From Pseudomonadota bacterium (lineage in GTDB: Bacteria > Pseudomonadota > Alphaproteobacteria > Sphingomonadales > Sphingomonadaceae): a stretch of 34,709 bases of DNA. The notes beneath the pieces are model-generated. The model saw nothing but the letters and a program-made list of their open reading frames with translations. It ran no database searches and was not told where the DNA came from. The stretch lies in the NCBI GenBank assembly GCA_963205265.1, contig CAUJJI010000105.1, forward strand, positions 1 to 34,709. Reading direction: 5' to 3'. The position numbers and the translations under genes are program-made. Shown here piece by piece: positions 8,587 through 16,464 of this stretch. Every line of letters begins with the position of its first letter. Positions within the stretch are counted from its first letter, which is position 1.

Positions 8587-9555
8587 TCACATGCGGATCA
8601 GGCTGGCACCCCAGGTGAAGCCGCCGCCCATTGCCTCGAGCATGACGAGGTCGCCTTCGCGGATGCGGCCGTCGCGCACGGCGACGTCGAGCGCCAGCGG
8701 CACGGAGGCGGCAGAAGTGTTGGCGTGCTGGTCTACGGTGATGATCACCTTTTCCGGCGGCAGGTTGAGCTTGCGCGCGGTCGCGTCGAGGATGCGGGCA
8801 TTGGCCTGGTGCGGCACCAGCCAGTCGATGTCCTCGGTGGCTATGCCGGCATCGGCCGCGACTTCCTTCAGCACTTCGGACAGGTTGACTACGGCGTGGC
8901 GGAAGACTTCCTTGCCCTTCATCCGCAGCTTGCCGACCGTGCCGGTGGTCGAAGGCCCGCCGTCGACGAACAGCAGCTGGTTGTGCGCGCCGTCGGCATG
9001 GAGCTTGGTGGTGAGGATGCCGCGCGGCTTGTCGCCCGCTTCCTCGCGCGCTTCCAGGACGATCGCGCCGGCCCCGTCGCCGAACAGCACGCAGGTCCCG
9101 CGGTCCTCCCAGTCGAGGATGCGGCTGAAGGTTTCCGAACCGATTACCAGGGCACGCTCGGCCATGCCCGTGCGCAGCATCGAATCGGCGACGCCCAGCG
9201 CGTAGAGGAAGCCCGAGCAGACCGCAGCGACATCGAAGGCGATGCCGCCGTTGCAACCCAGCGCATCCTGCACGATCGTCGCCGAGGCGGGGAAAGTCTG
9301 GTCGGCGGTCGCCGTGGCGAGCACGATCTGGTCGATCGACCCGGCATCGATGCCGGCCGCCGCAATCGCCTTGCGCGCCGCCTCGGTGCCGAGGCTGGAC
9401 GTGGTCTCGTCCGGCGCGGCGACATAGCGGTTGCGGATGCCGGTGCGCTCGACGATCCACTCGTCACTGGTGTCGACCTGCTTCGCCAGCTCGTCGTTCG
9501 AGAGCGCGCGTCGCGGCAGCGCCGAACCGGTGCCGATCAGTACCGAACGCCGCAT
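8587..9555 (-). CDS. fabH: Beta-ketoacyl-ACP synthase III
   Basis: Starts fatty acid synthesis by condensing acetyl-CoA with malonyl-ACP. The 322 residues match the usual length. The catalytic triad is visible: C113 in AAVCSGF, H249 in PHQANAR and N279 in QHANTSAAS. The C-terminal GGGFTWGA segment is also conserved in FabH. The start ATG at 9555 shares one base with the plsX stop (TAATG), a sign of tight translational coupling. The order rpmF-plsX-fabH links phospholipid and fatty acid synthesis with ribosome production, as in many bacteria. Confidence 0.96.
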   Translation of the reverse strand: MRRSVLIGTGSALPRRALSNDELAKQVDTSDEWIVERTGIRNRYVAAPDETTSSLGTEAARKAIAAAGIDAGSIDQIVLATATADQTFPASATIVQDALGCNGGIAFDVAAVCSGFLYALGVADSMLRTGMAERALVIGSETFSRILDWEDRGTCVLFGDGAGAIVLEAREEAGDKPRGILTTKLHADGAHNQLLFVDGGPSTTGTVGKLRMKGKEVFRHAVVNLSEVLKEVAADAGIATEDIDWLVPHQANARILDATARKLNLPPEKVIITVDQHANTSAASVPLALDVAVRDGRIREGDLVMLEAMGGGFTWGASLIRM

Positions 9556-10616
9556 TACTGGCCTTCCCCGGCGACCCGCTTCATCTGCAGTCCGTCTTCG
9601 CCCACTCGGGCAAGGTCGGCGGTAATCCGCTCGGTCACATCTTCCTCCAGGAGCCGTGCAGTGACGGCGACAGCATTGGCAACGCCCGCCGCGCTGGCGC
9701 TGCCGTGACTTTTCACCACGATGCCGTTCAGCCCGAGGAAGACGGCGCCGTTGTGGTTGTTGGGATCGAGGTGGTGCTTCAGCAGCTCGGTTGCCGGGCG
9801 CGAGATGAGGAAGCCGAACTTCGACCGCAGCGAGCTGGAGAAGCTGCGGCGCAGCAGGTCGGCTACGAAATGCGCCGTTCCCTCGACCGCCTTGAGCGCG
9901 ATGTTGCCGGAAAATCCGTCGGTCACGACCACGTCGATGTCGCCGCGGCACAGCTTGTCCGCCTCGGTGAAGCCGTCGAAGGAAATCGACAGTTCCTCTG
10001 CCGCCGCCTTGAGCTGAGCGGCTGCATCGCGCAGCTCGTCGGTGCCCTTGATCTCTTCGGTGCCGATGTTGAGCAGCCGCACCCGCGGCGCGTCGCGGCC
10101 GGTGACGACCCGCGCATAGGCCGCGCCCATGATGGCGAACTGCACGAGGTTGCGCGCGTCGCATTCGGTGTTCGCGCCGAGATCGAGCATGACGACGTCG
10201 TTGTCGCCGAGCGTCGGCAGGATCGCCGCCAGCGCCGGGCGGTCGATTCCCGGCATGGTCCGGAGCGCCAGCTTGGCGATGGCCATCAGCGCGCCGGTAT
10301 TGCCGGCGCTGACCGCGGCTCCGGCCTCACCCGACTTCACGGCGTTGATCGCCATGCCCATCGAGGTCGCCTTGCTGCGGCGGAGCGCCTGACTGGGCTT
10401 CTCCTCGCCGCTGATGACTTCGTTGGAATGGAGGATTTCCGAGGCGCTGCGCAGGTTCGGGTGGCGATCGAGCGCGGCCTTGATCCGCGTCTCGTCGCCC
10501 ACCAGCAGGAACTTGAAGCGGTCATGGCGGCGACGCGCGAGCGCCGCGCCCTCGACCATGACCCGCACGCCCTCATCGCCGCCCATCGCGTCGACGGCGA
10601 TACGCGGCAGGCTCAT
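9555..10616 (-). CDS. plsX: Phosphate acyltransferase PlsX
   Basis: Converts acyl-ACP and phosphate to acyl-phosphate, the acyl donor for the first step of phospholipid synthesis by PlsY. The 353-residue length is normal. The N-terminal [11 protein letters not shown], the internal [11 protein letters not shown] and the [14 protein letters not shown] motif are PlsX signatures. It acts at the inner face of the membrane. It follows rpmF after 22 bp and is joined to fabH by a TAATG overlap. Confidence 0.96.
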   Translation of the reverse strand: MSLPRIAVDAMGGDEGVRVMVEGAALARRRHDRFKFLLVGDETRIKAALDRHPNLRSASEILHSNEVISGEEKPSQALRRSKATSMGMAINAVKSGEAGAAVSAGNTGALMAIAKLALRTMPGIDRPALAAILPTLGDNDVVMLDLGANTECDARNLVQFAIMGAAYARVVTGRDAPRVRLLNIGTEEIKGTDELRDAAAQLKAAAEELSISFDGFTEADKLCRGDIDVVVTDGFSGNIALKAVEGTAHFVADLLRRSFSSSLRSKFGFLISRPATELLKHHLDPNNHNGAVFLGLNGIVVKSHGSASAAGVANAVAVTARLLEEDVTERITADLARVGEDGLQMKRVAGEGQ

Positions 10617-10638
10617 CAGCTTTTCTCCCCCCGTCGCG

Positions 10639-10818
10639 TCAGGGCGCGACGGCGATGATTTCCCGGCCGTTGTAATGGCCGCAAGCAGTGCAGAGATTGT
10701 GGGGACGCTTCAGTTCGCCGCAATTCGAGCACTCGTGGAATGCTTCCGGCTTCAGCGCATCATGGCTGCGGCGCATCCCCCTGCGGGACGGGGTGGTTTT
10801 TCTCTTGGGGACAGCCAT
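10639..10818 (-). CDS. rpmF: 50S ribosomal protein L32
   Basis: A 59-residue ribosomal protein starting [20 protein letters not shown], the standard L32 N-terminus. It keeps the zinc-ribbon cysteines in CSNCGE and CTACGHY. The longer in-frame ATG at 10890 is not used because L32 always starts at MAVPK. First gene of the rpmF-plsX-fabH set, with a plausible promoter about 125 bp upstream. Confidence 0.97.
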   Translation of the reverse strand: MAVPKRKTTPSRRGMRRSHDALKPEAFHECSNCGELKRPHNLCTACGHYNGREIIAVAP

Positions 10819-10945
10819 TGCGGCACCTGTTCCTGAAATATCGTGACGTTGCTTGAAAACCGCCCTAGGCCAAGCACCGACAGCGCACAAGCCTGCAGCA
10901 CGCAGACCAGGGCGCTGCAGCCCACCCAGCGGCAGCGGAGGCGCG

Positions 10946-10973
10946 CCTATAGCGGATTTCGCGCACGTTGCAA
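10946..10973 (-). promoter_or_regulatory. Candidate sigma-70 promoter of rpmF-plsX-fabH
   Basis: On the minus strand TTGCAA (10973-10968) is followed after 16 bases by TATAGG (10951-10946). The spacing and both hexamers are close to consensus. Transcription would begin near 10939, giving a leader of roughly 120 nt before rpmF. Found by eye only. Confidence 0.4.
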
Positions 10974-11034
10974 GCTTTCGTGGGCAGGCCGTCGCTACGG
11001 CCGCAAGGGGCGCGAAAGAAGGGGGACCAAGGGG

Positions 11035-11421
11035 ATGCTGCTACCGACGACACTGAGCTTGGCCGCCGCCGCGGCGATCGTGAACCTGTGGCTGATGATC
11101 CGCATCGGCCGGCTGCGGGCTCGCGACCGCGTGCTCTACGGCGACGGCGGCAACGAGATGCTGATCCGCCGCATGCGCGCCCATGCGAACTTCACCGAGA
11201 GCACGCCGCTGGTGCTGATCCTGATCGGCGCCGTGGAACTGTCCGGCAAGGGCGGCCAGTGGCTGGCGATCGTCGGCGCGGTGTTCATCCTGGGTCGGAT
11301 CTCGCACGCCATCGGCATGGACGGACGGGTGCCCTTCCGCTCGACGGGCGCTTTGATCACCATGCTGACGCTGCTCGGCCTGGCCGTGGTCGCAGTGCTG
11401 ATAACGCTGGGGCGGTTCTAG
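11035..11421 (+). CDS. MAPEG family membrane protein
   Basis: A 128-residue integral membrane protein with about four hydrophobic helices: [47 protein letters not shown] and [18 protein letters not shown]. The segment [14 protein letters not shown] between helices one and two is the conserved glutathione-binding region of the MAPEG family (microsomal glutathione transferase-like). Bacterial members are mostly uncharacterised, so glutathione-linked detoxification is only an inference. The ATG at 11035 follows a purine-rich GGGGGACCAAGGGG. A family A repeat begins at its stop codon. Confidence 0.85.
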   Translation: MLLPTTLSLAAAAAIVNLWLMIRIGRLRARDRVLYGDGGNEMLIRRMRAHANFTESTPLVLILIGAVELSGKGGQWLAIVGAVFILGRISHAIGMDGRVPFRSTGALITMLTLLGLAVVAVLITLGRF

Positions 11422-11544
11422 GATCCTCCCCCGTAGGGAGAGGGGGACCGCCGGGCGGCCCGGTGGTGGAGGGGTATCCCCCGAGCGGTTACACCCCTCC
11501 GTCAGCGGCTGCGCCGCTGCCACCTCCCCTTCCAGGGGAGGATC
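11422..11544. repeat. Palindromic repeat, family A (copy 2)
   Basis: Fills the gap between two convergent genes. GATCCTCCCC (11422-11431) is the exact reverse complement of GGGGAGGATC (11535-11544). Inside are GGGGGACC and GGTGGTGGAGGGGT on the left and their weaker counterparts on the right, plus a small hairpin CAGCGGCTGCGCCGCTG. The layout matches the copies at 4231-4396 and 17395-17520. It may serve as a two-way terminator here. Confidence 0.8.
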
Positions 11545-11556
11545 TATGGCCAGACC

Positions 11557-12222
11557 CTACCCGAAGCGCGAATCCGCCACGAAGGGGTTGGTCCGCCGCT
11601 CCTGGCCGAAAGTGCTCGTCGGGCCGTGCCCCGGCACGAAAGTCACCTCGTCGCCCAGCGGCCAGAGCTTGCCCTTGATCGAGGCGATCAGGTCCTCGTG
11701 GTTGCCCTGGGGGAAATCGGTCCGCCCGATCGATCCGGCGAACAGCACGTCGCCGACTACGGCGAAGTGCGATGGTTCGTGGAAGAAGACGACGTGGCCC
11801 GGCGTGTGGCCCGGGCAATGGATGACGTCCAGCGTGAGGTCGCCCACAGTCACCCGGTCGCCGTCCTGCAGCCAGCGGTCTGGCTCGAAGCTCTCGCCCT
11901 CCATGCCGAAGCGCATGGCGGAATTGTCCAGCCCCTCGATCCAGAAGCGGTCGCCTTCGTGCGGGCCTTCGATCGGCACGCCCATCTGCCTGGCGAGGAT
12001 CCCGGCCTGGCCGCAGTGATCCATGTGACCGTGAGTCACCAGGATCTTCTCCAGCGTGACGCCGGTCTTCTCGAGCGCCAGCTTGAGCTTGTCGAGGTCG
12101 CCCCCCGGATCGATCAGCGCGCCGCGCATGGTCCTGGTGCACCACAGCAGCGAGCAGTTCTGCTCGAACGCCGTGACCGGCACGATGGCGACGCGCATCG
12201 GCAATTGGTTGGTTTCGCTCAT
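11557..12222 (-). CDS. MBL-fold metallo-hydrolase, glyoxalase II-like
   Basis: A 221-residue metallo-beta-lactamase fold hydrolase. The zinc-binding motif is THGHMDHCG (H64, H66, D68, H69), with further ligands in CPGHTPGH, VVGDVLF and FVPGHGPTS. Size and the GSIGRTDFPQGN segment resemble the YcbL type of small glyoxalase II-like enzymes, which hydrolyse thioesters such as S-lactoylglutathione. Activity on another thioester is possible. The first ATG (12222) is taken, and a start at the ninth residue (MRVAIVPV) cannot be excluded. The gene stands alone between two repeat-filled gaps. Confidence 0.88.
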   Translation of the reverse strand: MSETNQLPMRVAIVPVTAFEQNCSLLWCTRTMRGALIDPGGDLDKLKLALEKTGVTLEKILVTHGHMDHCGQAGILARQMGVPIEGPHEGDRFWIEGLDNSAMRFGMEGESFEPDRWLQDGDRVTVGDLTLDVIHCPGHTPGHVVFFHEPSHFAVVGDVLFAGSIGRTDFPQGNHEDLIASIKGKLWPLGDEVTFVPGHGPTSTFGQERRTNPFVADSRFG

Positions 12223-12281
12223 CGCGCCGAGATGGCGGGCTGCGGGGGGAGAATCAATCCCCCTGGACTACGGCATACCCA

Positions 12282-12412
12282 TTCCTGGCCTTGGCCGATC
12301 CTGCTCCCCCGCGAAGGCGGGGGCCTCGGTCGGCTGCAGGGGAAAAGCCGTAGGGTACGCCATACCGACGTCCAGCCCGGCCGACCGAGACCCCCGCTTT
12401 CGCGGGGGATCG
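12282..12412. repeat. Composite inverted repeat, family B type
   Basis: Two arms in opposite orientation share CCCCCGCGAAGGCGGGGG followed by CTCGGTCGGC (left arm from about 12303, right arm ending about 12412 with one or two changes). Each arm is itself a hairpin. Short copies of a CATACC-containing string (near 12284 and 12361) lie at the inner and outer edges. It sits between the S24 repressor stop and the start of the MBL gene and carries no reading frame of note. Confidence 0.75.
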
Positions 12413-13063
12413 CTAGAGCCGCCCGCCCTTCCAGACGACGCGGCCGATGACCTGGACGTCTTCCGCCGGCCGCTCGAAGCGCGGATAGAAATCGTTGTCG
12501 CTGATCAGGGCGATCATGCCCGGCCGGCCGAAGTCGAGCCGCTTCACCAGCAGCGCGCCGTCGACGTGGACGACGTAGATGCCGTTGCGCAGCGGGCGCG
12601 GGGTGTGGTCGACGAAGATTTCGTCACCGTCGCGCAGCGTCGCTTCCATCGAATCGCCGGTGACGAGGATCGCCGAGAGCATCGCCGGGTCGAGCCCCTG
12701 CTCGCGCAGCCAGCGCAGCGGGAATCGCAAGCTGCCGACCGTCTCCTCCGCCGGCACGAAAGCGCCCGGCCCGGCCGAGGCGCCGAGCGCGAGACGGGGG
12801 ATGTCGGCCCAGAGTTCGCGCTCGGCGGATAGCTCCGCTTTGGAGGAAATATCCTCTGGCGCGCCCAGTTCGGACTCCTCGACCGCGAAGAAACGGGCCA
12901 GCGTGCGCCGGTCGGTCTCTTCCAGCTTGCGCGGGCTGCCCTTGCGGACGAACTGCTGGAGATAGGTGGAATTCCGCCCCAGAAGCGCAGAAAGCTGCGC
13001 CAAGCTGACGCCCCGCGACCGCGCCAGATCGTGCAGCCGGGTTCGAGGATCGGCGGTAACCAT
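12413..13063 (-). CDS. S24 family self-cleaving repressor with N-terminal HTH
   Basis: A 216-residue regulator of the LexA/CI type. Residues 8-45 form an Xre-like helix-turn-helix (VSLAQLSALLGRNSTYLQQF). The C-terminal S24 domain has the catalytic Ser138 in VTGDSMEATL and Lys174 in LLVKRLD. An Ala97-Gly98 pair in GASAGPG fits the usual self-cleavage bond. The fold suggests DNA-damage or stress-induced derepression, but it is not LexA: the N-terminal domain differs and the gene is not near SOS genes. It is divergent from two small genes. TCCTA/TAGGA half-sites between them are a plausible operator. Confidence 0.85.
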   Translation of the reverse strand: MVTADPRTRLHDLARSRGVSLAQLSALLGRNSTYLQQFVRKGSPRKLEETDRRTLARFFAVEESELGAPEDISSKAELSAERELWADIPRLALGASAGPGAFVPAEETVGSLRFPLRWLREQGLDPAMLSAILVTGDSMEATLRDGDEIFVDHTPRPLRNGIYVVHVDGALLVKRLDFGRPGMIALISDNDFYPRFERPAEDVQVIGRVVWKGGRL

Positions 13064-13069
13064 AGTTGC

Positions 13070-13104
13070 TTCCTACGCGATGTATTTTTCCTAGACAAGT
13101 AGGA
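13070..13104. promoter_or_regulatory. Divergent promoter region with TCCTA/TAGGA half-sites
   Basis: TCCTA occurs at 13071-13075 and 13089-13093, and TAGGA at 13100-13104. The last two form an inverted repeat with a 6-base centre. On the minus strand TTGTCT (13098-13093), 17 bases, then TAGGAA (13075-13070) could be the promoter of the S24 gene, ending only 6 bp before its ATG. The half-sites overlap these hexamers, as expected for an autoregulated repressor. Assigned by eye. Confidence 0.35.
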
Positions 13105-13152
13105 TTTCAAGGAGAACAAAAACGGAATCCAGCGATTCACTCGGAGGTCGAT

Positions 13153-13341
13153 ATGCTGCTACGCCGCATCGAGGTATTCCTGCGCGACACGGGAATGCCC
13201 TATACCAAATTCGGTCGCCTCGCCGCACGCGATCCGCGCTTCGTCGGCGACCTGCGCAACGGCCGCCTGCCGCGCCCGCAGACCGAGGCGCGGATATGCC
13301 GGTTCATGGCCAGCTACCGGGAGAACGCGCATGCGCTGTGA
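13153..13341 (+). CDS. Small HTH-like protein, divergent from S24 repressor
   Basis: A 62-residue basic protein. The stretch TGMPYTKFGRLAARDPRFVGDLRNGRLPRP reads like a compact Cro/CI-type helix-turn-helix: a short helix, a turn at A-ARDP and a recognition helix, followed by arginine-rich residues. A good Shine-Dalgarno (CGGAGG) precedes the ATG at 13153, which decides this start over an in-frame ATG at 13066 that lies in the promoter region. It overlaps the next gene by 11 bp. Its placement opposite an S24 repressor suggests a small regulatory cassette, but no function is known to me. Confidence 0.7.
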   Translation: MLLRRIEVFLRDTGMPYTKFGRLAARDPRFVGDLRNGRLPRPQTEARICRFMASYRENAHAL

Positions 13342-13708
13342 TCCTGCCGCAGATGCCGCGATGCGTGCCCGCATGCCGCGGCGGCGGCGTCGCCCCGGTC
13401 TGCCGATGCTGTCGGCCCTGCTGCGCCTCGCAAGGCAGAAGGCCGAGGTCGTCCGCCATCACGAGCGGCCCTGGGCAAGCATCACCTTCACCGGGACGCG
13501 CCATACCGTGACTCTGCGCTTTTCCGGCGACGAGGCGATCGCTGCGGGCGAGCAATTCATCGCCGCCCTGCCCGAGCACGAATTCACCCTGCCCGCCGAA
13601 CTGGTCGCCGATGCCACGGTCACCTCGGTCGAGCACGAGTTGCTGCCGGCGCCCGTGCTCACCGTCACTGCCGAGCTGCTGCTGCTCGACGACGTGCCGC
13701 TGTCGTGA
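13331..13708 (+). CDS. Hypothetical protein, 125 aa
   Basis: Not recognised as a named family. The first 25 residues are very basic (MRARMPRRRRRPG). The rest alternates beta-strand-like segments: RPWASITFTGTRHTVTLRFSG, EHEFTLPAELVADATVTSV and PVLTVTAELLLLDD. There is no signal peptide or membrane helix. It starts inside the end of the preceding small HTH-like gene, so the two are probably translated together. I recall similar short proteins in sphingomonads next to S24 repressors, but this is memory, not a search. It converges with the acetolactate-synthase-like gene 26 bp away. Confidence 0.65.
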   Translation: MRCDPAADAAMRARMPRRRRRPGLPMLSALLRLARQKAEVVRHHERPWASITFTGTRHTVTLRFSGDEAIAAGEQFIAALPEHEFTLPAELVADATVTSVEHELLPAPVLTVTAELLLLDDVPLS

Positions 13709-13734
13709 TCGCTCGCGCTGGAAGGAGCGGCGCG

Positions 13735-15402
13735 TTACAGCGCCTTGGACAGTTCCTTGATGTCCTTGTTGAGGATCTGGTCGTTCTCGGAATAGTCGAC
13801 CGGGCAATCGATCAGGTGGACGCCCGGGGTCGCCAGGCATTCGGCCAGCAGCTGCGCGAGATGCCCGGCGCTTTCGACGCGATGACCCTTGGCGCCGTAG
13901 CTTTCGGCGTACTTGACGAAGTCGGGATTGCCGTAGGTCAGCCCCCAGTCGCTGAAGCCCATGTTGGCCTGTTTCCAGCGGATCATGCCGTAGGCGCTGT
14001 CGTTGAGGATCAGGACGGTCAGGTTCAGGCCCAGGCGAACGGCGGTTTCCAGTTCCTGGCTGTTCATCATGAAGCCGCCGTCGCCGCAAATCGCCATGAC
14101 CTTGCGGTCGGGATAGACCATCGCGCTCATCATCGCCGAAGGCAGCCCCGCCCCCATCGTCGCCAGGGCATTGTCGAGCAGCACGGTATTGGGCCGGCAA
14201 GCGGTGTAGCCGCGGGCGAACCAGATCTTGTAGACGCCGTTGTCCAGGCAGATGATGCCGTCGTCGGGCATGGCCGCCCTCACCTGCCGGACCAGGTGCG
14301 GCGGGAATATCGGGAAGCGGTCGTCGGCGGACAGCCTGTCGCCGTGCTCTAGTTCCGCCCGGCGGTAGGCAAGCATGTGATCGAACGTCCAGCTGCCGGA
14401 AGGAATGATGTCTTCCTTGATCTGCCAGATGGCATTGGCAATGTCGCCGATCACCTCGATATGCGGGAAATAGACGGGATCGACTTCGGCCGTCTTGGTC
14501 GAGACGTGGATCACCGTGGGTCCGCCGCCCTCGCCTTCGTTGCGCATGAAGAAGGGCGGTTTCTCGATCACGTCGTGGCCGATGTTGACGATGCAGTCGG
14601 CATCCTCGATCGCGCGGTGGACGAAGTCGCCGGCCGACAGCGCCGCGCAGCCCAGGAACCTGGGATGGCGCTCGTCGATCACGCCCTTGCCCAGCTGCGT
14701 CGTCACGAAAGGCATGCCGGTCTTCTCGATGAACTGCAGCAGCATGCGGCTGGTCATCGTGCGGTTGGCCCCGGCGCCGATCACCAGCACCGGCGATTTC
14801 GCTTCCTCGAGCGCCTTCACCGCCTGGCGGACCGACTTGGCATCGGCTGTCGGCCGGCGGACGAGGCTGCGCTTCAGCGGCACGGCATCGGTATGCTCGT
14901 CGGCGATATCCTCGGGCAGCTCGAGATGGGTTGCGCCGGGCTTTTCCTCCTCGGCGATGCGGAAGGCCTCGCGCACGCGGCTGGGGATATTGTCGGACGA
15001 GGCCATCTGGTGCGCGTACTTGGTGATCGGCCCCATCATCGAGACGACGTCGAGGATCTGGAAGCGGCCCTGCTTGGACTTCTTGATCGGCTTCTGGCCG
15101 GTGATCATCAGCATCGGCATGCCGCCGAGCGTCGCATAGGCGGCGGCGGTGACGAAATTGGTCGCTCCCGGCCCCAGCGTCGACAGGCAGACGCCGGTCT
15201 TGCCGGTATGGCGGCCGTAGGTCGCGGCCATGAAGCCGGCGGCCTGTTCGTGCCGGGTCAGGACCAGCCGGATCTTGCCGGAGCGCGACAGGGAATCGAG
15301 GAAATCGAGGTTTTCCTCTCCCGGAACGCCAAAGATATATTCGCAGCCTTCCTCTTCGAGGCATTGGATGAAAAGATCCGACGCCTTGGTTCCACCCGAC
15401 AT
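13735..15402 (-). CDS. Acetolactate synthase large subunit-like TPP enzyme
   Basis: A 555-residue thiamine-diphosphate enzyme. The N-terminal catalytic Glu52 is in TRHEQAAGFMA. The TPP/Mg motif starts at CGDGGFMMNSQEL and ends in LNDSAYGMIRWKQ. The segments CLSTLGPGATNFVTAAAY and MITGQKPIKKSKQGRFQ are typical of AlsS-like acetolactate synthases, which join two pyruvates. No regulatory small subunit (IlvN) is next to it, so it is more likely a catabolic or stand-alone enzyme than the branched-chain biosynthetic IlvB. Other carboligase or decarboxylase activities are possible. It follows a D-2-hydroxyacid dehydrogenase on the same strand with a 117-bp gap that contains a hairpin. Confidence 0.85.
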   Translation of the reverse strand: MSGGTKASDLFIQCLEEEGCEYIFGVPGEENLDFLDSLSRSGKIRLVLTRHEQAAGFMAATYGRHTGKTGVCLSTLGPGATNFVTAAAYATLGGMPMLMITGQKPIKKSKQGRFQILDVVSMMGPITKYAHQMASSDNIPSRVREAFRIAEEEKPGATHLELPEDIADEHTDAVPLKRSLVRRPTADAKSVRQAVKALEEAKSPVLVIGAGANRTMTSRMLLQFIEKTGMPFVTTQLGKGVIDERHPRFLGCAALSAGDFVHRAIEDADCIVNIGHDVIEKPPFFMRNEGEGGGPTVIHVSTKTAEVDPVYFPHIEVIGDIANAIWQIKEDIIPSGSWTFDHMLAYRRAELEHGDRLSADDRFPIFPPHLVRQVRAAMPDDGIICLDNGVYKIWFARGYTACRPNTVLLDNALATMGAGLPSAMMSAMVYPDRKVMAICGDGGFMMNSQELETAVRLGLNLTVLILNDSAYGMIRWKQANMGFSDWGLTYGNPDFVKYAESYGAKGHRVESAGHLAQLLAECLATPGVHLIDCPVDYSENDQILNKDIKELSKAL

Positions 15403-15473
15403 AGACTGCTCTCCCCCTGCGACCCGGCAACGAGGCTAACAAATGGCGAAGGGCGAGTCACCAAGAGTAAGTG

Positions 15474-15519
15474 CCCGTCCCCAGACTGCCCGCGAAGGCC
15501 GGGGACCAGGCCTGTCTGG
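15474..15519. terminator. Hairpin after D-2-hydroxyacid dehydrogenase, family B fragment
   Basis: CCAGAC (15481-15486) pairs with GTCTGG (15514-15519), enclosing CCCGCGAAGGCCGGGG. It begins immediately after the dehydrogenase stop codon on the minus strand and could end that transcript, though no T-run follows. The core resembles the family B hairpin. Confidence 0.4.
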
Positions 15520-16464
15520 CTAGTAGCCCAGCGACAGGTCGACCCGCGATACCAGCGGCTCGCCCCGCCGGTAATGCTCCAGGTTTTCCAGGAACCGCTC
15601 GGCGCTGCGGGCGAAGAGCGTGTCCTGCGAGCGGCCGGACAGGTGCATGGTGATGTGCACGTTGGCGCAGCTCCACAAGGGGTGGTCCGCCGGCAGCGGC
15701 TCGGGATCGGTGACGTCGAGGAATGCCCCGCCGAGGCGGCCGGACTGCATCGCGCAAATCAGCGCGTCCTGGTCGACCACGGCGCCGCGCGCGAAGTTGA
15801 GCAGGCAGGCGCCCGGCTTCATCGCCGCGAGTTCCGCCGCGCCGATCAGCTTGTCGGTGTCGGGGGTCGACGGCACGGCGACGATCACCCAGTCGAACTC
15901 GCCGAGCCGGCCGCGCCACTGGTCGGGCAGCAGCACGCCGGGCGCGGGATTGCGGCGGACGCAGGCGACCTCGACGCCGAAGGGCTGCAGCAGTTCCGCG
16001 ATCCTGCCGCCGATGCCGCCGGCACCGACGATGAGCGCGCGGCTGCCGAACAGCTCCTTCCTGCCCGGCGCTGCGGTCAGCCACTCGTGCGCCTCCTGCG
16101 CCCGCACCACGTCGCGGTAGCCCTTGGCGAGCACCAGCATGCCCATGACTGCATATTCGGCGATGGTGACGGCGTTGAGCCCGGCGCCGTTGGTGAAGAC
16201 CACCCCCCGCTCGCGCAGCAGGTCGAGCGGGAACGGATCGACGCCCGCGGCCAGGGTGTTGAGCCACTTCAGCTTCACTCCGCGGCGGGCGGCCTCGTAA
16301 GTGGAATCGAGCGCGAAGCTGTCGAACCAGCCGATCTCGGCTTCGGGCGCGAGTGCGTAGAGCTCCTCGGTGGAAGCGAAGAACCTGGCGTCGAGCCAGT
16401 CCGGCAAGCGCCCGTCCACCAGCGGGCGGATGAAGGCGTTGAGCACGGCGACCGTCCGGGTCAT
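15520..16464 (-). CDS. D-2-hydroxyacid dehydrogenase
   Basis: A 314-residue NAD(P)-dependent dehydrogenase that interconverts 2-oxoacids and D-2-hydroxyacids. The Rossmann motif VGAGGIGGRIAE is near residue 145. The catalytic set is visible as the arginine in NFARGAVVD, the glutamate in DVTDPEPLP and the histidine in HITMHLSG. The substrate (glyoxylate, hydroxypyruvate, phenylpyruvate or another) cannot be inferred. Its ATG overlaps the stop of the upstream DUF3828-like gene by four bases (ATGA). Confidence 0.9.
   Translation of the reverse strand: MTRTVAVLNAFIRPLVDGRLPDWLDARFFASTEELYALAPEAEIGWFDSFALDSTYEAARRGVKLKWLNTLAAGVDPFPLDLLRERGVVFTNGAGLNAVTIAEYAVMGMLVLAKGYRDVVRAQEAHEWLTAAPGRKELFGSRALIVGAGGIGGRIAELLQPFGVEVACVRRNPAPGVLLPDQWRGRLGEFDWVIVAVPSTPDTDKLIGAAELAAMKPGACLLNFARGAVVDQDALICAMQSGRLGGAFLDVTDPEPLPADHPLWSCANVHITMHLSGRSQDTLFARSAERFLENLEHYRRGEPLVSRVDLSLGY

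Noticed and set aside
12282..12412. A CRISPR-like array, because of repeated GCGAAGGCGGG strings
   Set aside because: Only two copies in opposite orientation, no regular spacers and no cas genes. It is an inverted repeat.
12413..13708. A prophage remnant centred on the S24 repressor
   Set aside because: No integrase, structural genes, attachment sites or base-composition shift nearby. The flanking genes are ordinary chromosomal ones.
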